A stretch of 64,000 nucleotides of DNA from Spartobacteria bacterium (lineage in GTDB: Bacteria; Verrucomicrobiota; Verrucomicrobiia; Chthoniobacterales; Chthoniobacteraceae). A program made the position numbers and the translations under genes. The notes below the pieces were generated by a model. That model searched no databases. It was not told the DNA's origin and saw nothing but the letters and a program-made list of their open reading frames with translations. Positions 61,352 through 64,000 of this stretch are shown here, piece after piece. How positions within the stretch are numbered: position 1 is the stretch's first letter; the number at the start of each line of letters is the position of its first letter. The stretch is from assembly GCA_021324825.1 (NCBI GenBank), contig JAJPII010000020.1, positions 30,665 to 94,664 on the forward strand, written 5' to 3'.

Positions 61352-61379
61352 TTGCCGCCGCTCTCTTTTCAAGTATAGG
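61352..61379 (+). promoter_or_regulatory. Candidate promoter of the SRP RNA gene
   Basis: TTGCCG at 61352-61357 and TATAGG at 61374-61379 are spaced 16 bases apart and end about 7 bases before the predicted 5' end of the SRP RNA. They resemble a sigma-70 type promoter with a weak -10. The 61214-61351 stretch upstream shows no gene. Transcript start is inferred from the RNA structure, not mapped. Confidence 0.4.
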
Positions 61380-61386
61380 TGAGGTT

Positions 61387-61481
61387 CCGTCAGGGGCTAT
61401 GGATTGCGGGCGGGCGAACCCCGCCAGGGCAGGAATGCAGCAACGGTAGTCTGACCCTCTCTGCCGTAGTTCTCTGGCGGC
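61387..61481 (+). ncRNA. ffs: Small signal recognition particle RNA (4.5S-type)
   Basis: The conserved SRP domain IV is present: CCAGGGCAGGAATGCAGCAA (61423-61442) preceded by GGGCGAACCCCG and closed by the pairing of CCGTCAGGGGCTATGG (61387-61402) with CCGTAGTTCTCTGGCGG (61464-61480). It encodes the RNA of the signal recognition particle that targets nascent membrane proteins. A T-run (CTTTTTC at 61481) follows the closing stem and likely ends the transcript. The secG gene follows within about 50 bases, so this strand carries two export components in a row. Confidence 0.85.
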
Positions 61482-61531
61482 TTTTTCGCCTCTTTACATC
61501 GGCGGCGGTTTGAACCATATTTCCGGCCCTC

Positions 61532-61909
61532 ATGCTCACGGCCGCCATCTATACCCTGCTGGGAATCCAGCTCGTCGTCTCTTTCCTCATGATCGTCACC
61601 GTCCTGATGCAGAGGCCGAAGAGCGAAGGCCTCGGCGCCGCTTTCGGAGGGGGGATGACGGAAAACCTGTTCGGCGCGCAGACGACGAGCGTCCTGCAAA
61701 CGTTCACAAGGTGGCTGGGAGGGGCGTTCCTGTGCCTGACGCTGACGCTGTCCGTGCTTTATGCGAGGCAGTCGAGCGTCAAGAGCCCGATCCAGCAGCA
61801 GTTGATGAAGGCCCCAAAAGCCGCGCCCTCCGCCGTCGCCCCGCCCGCGCATGCGCTCCCTTCCGTCGCGGCGAAGCCAGGGCCGTCCGCGTCCGGCACG
61901 GGGCGTTGA
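61532..61909 (+). CDS. secG: Protein-export membrane protein SecG
   Basis: 125 residues. Two membrane helices (residues about 5-24, AIYTLLGIQLVVSFLMIVTV, and about 55-76, WLGGAFLCLTLTLSVLYA) with the MQRPKSEGLGAAFGGGMTEN loop between them that is diagnostic of SecG. A Pro/Ala-rich tail follows. It joins the SecYEG translocon. It lies downstream of the SRP RNA and upstream of ruvB (48 bases). Confidence 0.92.
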   Translation: MLTAAIYTLLGIQLVVSFLMIVTVLMQRPKSEGLGAAFGGGMTENLFGAQTTSVLQTFTRWLGGAFLCLTLTLSVLYARQSSVKSPIQQQLMKAPKAAPSAVAPPAHALPSVAAKPGPSASGTGR

Positions 61910-61957
61910 CGCTCCTTTTTCCTTCGCATTTTGCGCGGGGACGCTTTCAATAAGCCC

Positions 61958-62980
61958 GTGGCGGACACGTTCGTAACGAAGATCGTCGAAGGCCCGGATA
62001 CGCCGCTGGATATCTCGCTGCGGCCCCCGCTCTTCTCGGAATTCGCGGGCCAGAAGAAGCTGCGCGAACAACTCGAGTTGATGGTGGAGGCCGCCAGGCA
62101 GCGGGGCGACGTGCTCGACCACATCCTCCTGAACGGCCCGCCCGGCCTTGGCAAGACGACGCTGGCCTACATCATCGCCGCGGCGATGGGGGTGAACATC
62201 AAGACCACGAGCGGCCCCATGATAGAAAAGGCGGGCGATCTCGCGGGCCTGCTGACTTCCCTGGAACGGGGAGACATCCTCTTCATCGACGAAATCCACC
62301 GCCTGCAACCGACAATCGAGGAGTACCTCTATCCGGCGATGGAGGACTTCAAGCTGGACATCATCATCGACCAGGGGCCGCGGGCGCGGAGCATCCAGCT
62401 CAATCTCCCGAAATTCACCCTGGTCGGCGCCACGACCCGCGCGGGGATGATCAGCGCGCCGATGCGCTCCCGCTTCGGCATGAACAGCCGGCTCGACTAC
62501 TATTCGGCGGATGAACTGCTGACGATCGTGAAGCGGAGCGCGAGCCTCATGAGCGTGGCGATCGACGAAGGCGGCGCGACCGAGATCGCCTCCCGTTCAC
62601 GCGGGACGCCACGGATCGCCAACACCCTTTTGAAATGGGCGCGGGATTACGCGCAGGTGAAGGCGGGAAACACCGTGACGCGCCAGGCGGCCAACGAGGC
62701 GCTCCTCATGAAAGAGATCGACGCCGACGGCTGCGACGGGATGGACAGGCGGATACTTGAAACGCTCATCCACCGGTTCGCGGGCGGGCCCGTCGGGTTG
62801 AATTCGCTCTCCGTGGCGGTGGGGGAAGACGCGGGCGCCATCGAGGACGTCAACGAGCCGTATCTCATCATGCAAGGCTACATCAAACGGACGGCGCAGG
62901 GACGCGTGGCGATGCCCCTGGCGTACGCCAAGCTCGGGGTGAAGGCGCCGCGCGAACAGGCGGATTTATTCGGCCGGTAA
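61958..62980 (+). CDS. ruvB: Holliday junction branch migration helicase RuvB
   Basis: About 340 residues. Walker [17 protein letters not shown], Walker [11 protein letters not shown], sensor 1 [12 protein letters not shown] and arginine finger region [14 protein letters not shown], with a winged-helix C-terminus ([20 protein letters not shown]). It forms the motor that drives branch migration with RuvA. GTG 61958 is chosen because the upstream TTG at 61931 adds nine residues not found in the family. Its TAA overlaps the next ATG (TAATG). Confidence 0.95.
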   Translation: MADTFVTKIVEGPDTPLDISLRPPLFSEFAGQKKLREQLELMVEAARQRGDVLDHILLNGPPGLGKTTLAYIIAAAMGVNIKTTSGPMIEKAGDLAGLLTSLERGDILFIDEIHRLQPTIEEYLYPAMEDFKLDIIIDQGPRARSIQLNLPKFTLVGATTRAGMISAPMRSRFGMNSRLDYYSADELLTIVKRSASLMSVAIDEGGATEIASRSRGTPRIANTLLKWARDYAQVKAGNTVTRQAANEALLMKEIDADGCDGMDRRILETLIHRFAGGPVGLNSLSVAVGEDAGAIEDVNEPYLIMQGYIKRTAQGRVAMPLAYAKLGVKAPREQADLFGR

Positions 62981-63576
62981 TGGATGCCGCCCCGCTGCCG
63001 CCCGCCGCGCCCGTGATGGCGCTGCCCAACGCGCTCCTCTTCCCGCACACGCTCCTGCCGCTCCACATCTTCGAGCCGCGGTACCGGGAGATGCTCGCCC
63101 ACGCACTCGAACATCACCGCATGTTTTGCGTGGCGCTGACCAAACCCGGAAGCGCCGATGTTTTTCCCGTCGCCGGGGTCGGGTTGATCCGCGTCTGCGT
63201 GGAGAACGAAGATGGAACCTCCAACCTGGTGTTGCAGGGGCTGGCGCGCGTGCGGCTGGCGGAATGGATACAGGAAACGCCGTTTCGCATCGCGCGGATG
63301 GAGGAAGCCCGTTCGGAAAATCCGAATCCCATAGAGGCCGAAGCGCTCGGCGCGAAGGTGCTGGAACTCTGCCAGCAATTGAGGGAAGGCGGGGTCGAGA
63401 TACCCGCCGCGCTCCGCCAGGAGATAACGCATATCGCGCATCCCGAGATCGTCTGCGACAAGGTGGCCGGCGCGCTGGTGGAAAATCCCTTCCACCGCCA
63501 GGCGATCCTTGAAGAGCCGTCCGTCAGCGCGCGCCTGCGCCTGTTGATCACCCGCCTTTACGAGAAGCTCGGATGA
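62980..63576 (+). CDS. LON peptidase N-terminal-domain protein
   Basis: 198 residues. Matches the Lon substrate-binding (LON-N) domain: ALPNALLFPHTLLPLHIFEP, RYREMLAHALEHHRMFCVAL, GVGLIRVCVENEDGTSNLVL and the helical tail LRLLITRLYEKLG. It has no ATPase or protease module, so it is a free-standing LON-N protein, of unknown function. It is coupled to ruvB. No signal peptide. Confidence 0.87.
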   Translation: MDAAPLPPAAPVMALPNALLFPHTLLPLHIFEPRYREMLAHALEHHRMFCVALTKPGSADVFPVAGVGLIRVCVENEDGTSNLVLQGLARVRLAEWIQETPFRIARMEEARSENPNPIEAEALGAKVLELCQQLREGGVEIPAALRQEITHIAHPEIVCDKVAGALVENPFHRQAILEEPSVSARLRLLITRLYEKLG

Positions 63577-63625
63577 AGTTTCGTCTCGACACACCGGCCC
63601 GGGGAGCATTACTCCTCAGGACGCC

Positions 63626-63982
63626 ATGAAATCCCCCAATCTTCTTGTCATCCTGCCCCTCGCCCTTCTCCTCGCCGCATGCGGCGAGGATGAAACGACC
63701 CCGCCGCCAAAAGCGGCTCATCACGGAGGCAGAAGCGAGGAAAACCAGGGCGACAGCGAACCCGGGGAGAAGCATCCGCGCGTCGGCATGTCGGAGCACC
63801 AGATCCGCGAGATGTACGGCGATCCGGATGAGGTAACCCACTCCTCCGGCGGCGAGGTATGGCACTACTGGTTCAACAAGGGCCACGCCTTCATCCCGTA
63901 CAACTTCGGTTACCACGCGCGCACGGGGACATTCATCTTCAACGAAGAAGGCCGCCTCACCAGCTTCGACTACAACGAGTAA
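63626..63982 (+). CDS. BamE/SmpA-like outer-membrane lipoprotein
   Basis: 118 residues with a lipoprotein signal (LLVILPLALLLAACGEDE, Cys19 at the lipobox). The mature part contains the BamE-like segment VGMSEHQIREMYGDPDEVTH and EVWHYWFNKGHAFI, implying outer-membrane localisation. Such proteins assist barrel assembly in some bacteria. The stop codon lies in the final tandem repeat. Confidence 0.8.
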   Translation: MKSPNLLVILPLALLLAACGEDETTPPPKAAHHGGRSEENQGDSEPGEKHPRVGMSEHQIREMYGDPDEVTHSSGGEVWHYWFNKGHAFIPYNFGYHARTGTFIFNEEGRLTSFDYNE

Positions 63983-64000
63983 GCGAGTAAGCGAGTAAGC
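63977..64000 (+). repeat. Three tandem 8-bp units GAGTAAGC at the window end
   Basis: The unit GAGTAAGC occurs three times in a row and runs off the end of the window; the first copy includes the TAA stop of the lipoprotein gene (63980-63982). The repeat continues beyond the window for an unknown number of copies. The number of units may vary by slippage. Confidence 0.7.

Noticed and set aside
1..64000. CRISPR arrays, tRNA genes, rRNA genes, insertion sequences
   Set aside because: No regularly spaced repeats, cloverleaf-like segments, rRNA blocks or transposase frames were found on reading both strands; faint tRNA-like segments were not convincing.

Overview
The window looks like a chromosomal segment of a GC-rich Gram-negative bacterium, most likely a member of the Verrucomicrobiota (Spartobacteria/Chthoniobacterales-like). 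This is an inference from gene content: GTP-dependent PEP carboxykinase, a TIGR03790-family protein beside a DUF2851 protein, an outer-membrane export apparatus (Wza, beta-barrel, BamE-like lipoprotein, GT9 transferase), an HpnH-like radical SAM enzyme, and starts that mostly lack Shine-Dalgarno sequences. No rRNA, tRNA, CRISPR array, intact IS element or prophage was seen. One RNA gene is present, a small bacterial SRP RNA.

Layout. 1-9 kb: the tail of a membrane protein, a CAP-domain secreted protein divergent from a metallo-beta-lactamase-fold hydrolase across an AT-rich perfect inverted repeat, a stand-alone receiver protein, an EboB-type TatD hydrolase with a small partner, a decayed restriction-modification locus, a FIST sensor protein, a glycosyltransferase-receiver fusion and pckG. 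9-18 kb: a three-gene overlapping minus-strand operon (PhnP-like, TIGR03790, DUF2851), then recN, a PpiD/SurA-like foldase, a TPR protein and metG. 18-25 kb (minus strand): GH13 glucan enzyme, HpnH-like radical SAM protein, UbiD-like decarboxylase and a LemA/TPM operon. 25-29 kb: a polysaccharide export trio (beta-barrel, Wzc-like tyrosine autokinase, Wza-like). 29-36 kb: pgsA, gnd, then rfbG-rfbH-reductase for a CDP-3,6-dideoxyhexose with a NYN/OST-HTH RNase-like gene overlapping the end.

36-46.7 kb: a Ser/Thr kinase and a cyclase-ATPase-TPR signalling protein, a transglutaminase-like protein, the queE-queD-GH35 overlapping operon, and a WYL regulator overlapping an amino-acid ABC permease and ATPase. 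47-54 kb: CCA-adding/poly(A) polymerase, a tandem AhbA/AhbB-like fusion, a cyclic-nucleotide-binding protein, recF, an esterase, a signal-less HtrA-like protease and an adenylate-forming enzyme. 54.6-64 kb: rpmE, prfA, queA, a UDG-family protein, fmt, a GT9 transferase, small lipoproteins, a coiled-coil membrane protein, SRP RNA, secG, ruvB, a LON-N-domain protein and a BamE-like lipoprotein.

Functional threads: surface polysaccharide (Wzc/Wza/barrel, rfbGH, GT9), queuosine biosynthesis (queE, queD, queA; queC, queF and tgt not seen), DNA repair (recN, recF, ruvB, UDG), translation (metG, fmt, prfA, rpmE, cca) and protein export (SRP RNA, secG). Three features stand out as least explained: a modular family of dispersed intergenic palindromic repeats with at least four copies, a deletion scar joining the start of a methyltransferase-like frame to the remnant of a SacI-like endonuclease, and the fused glycosyltransferase-receiver gene.
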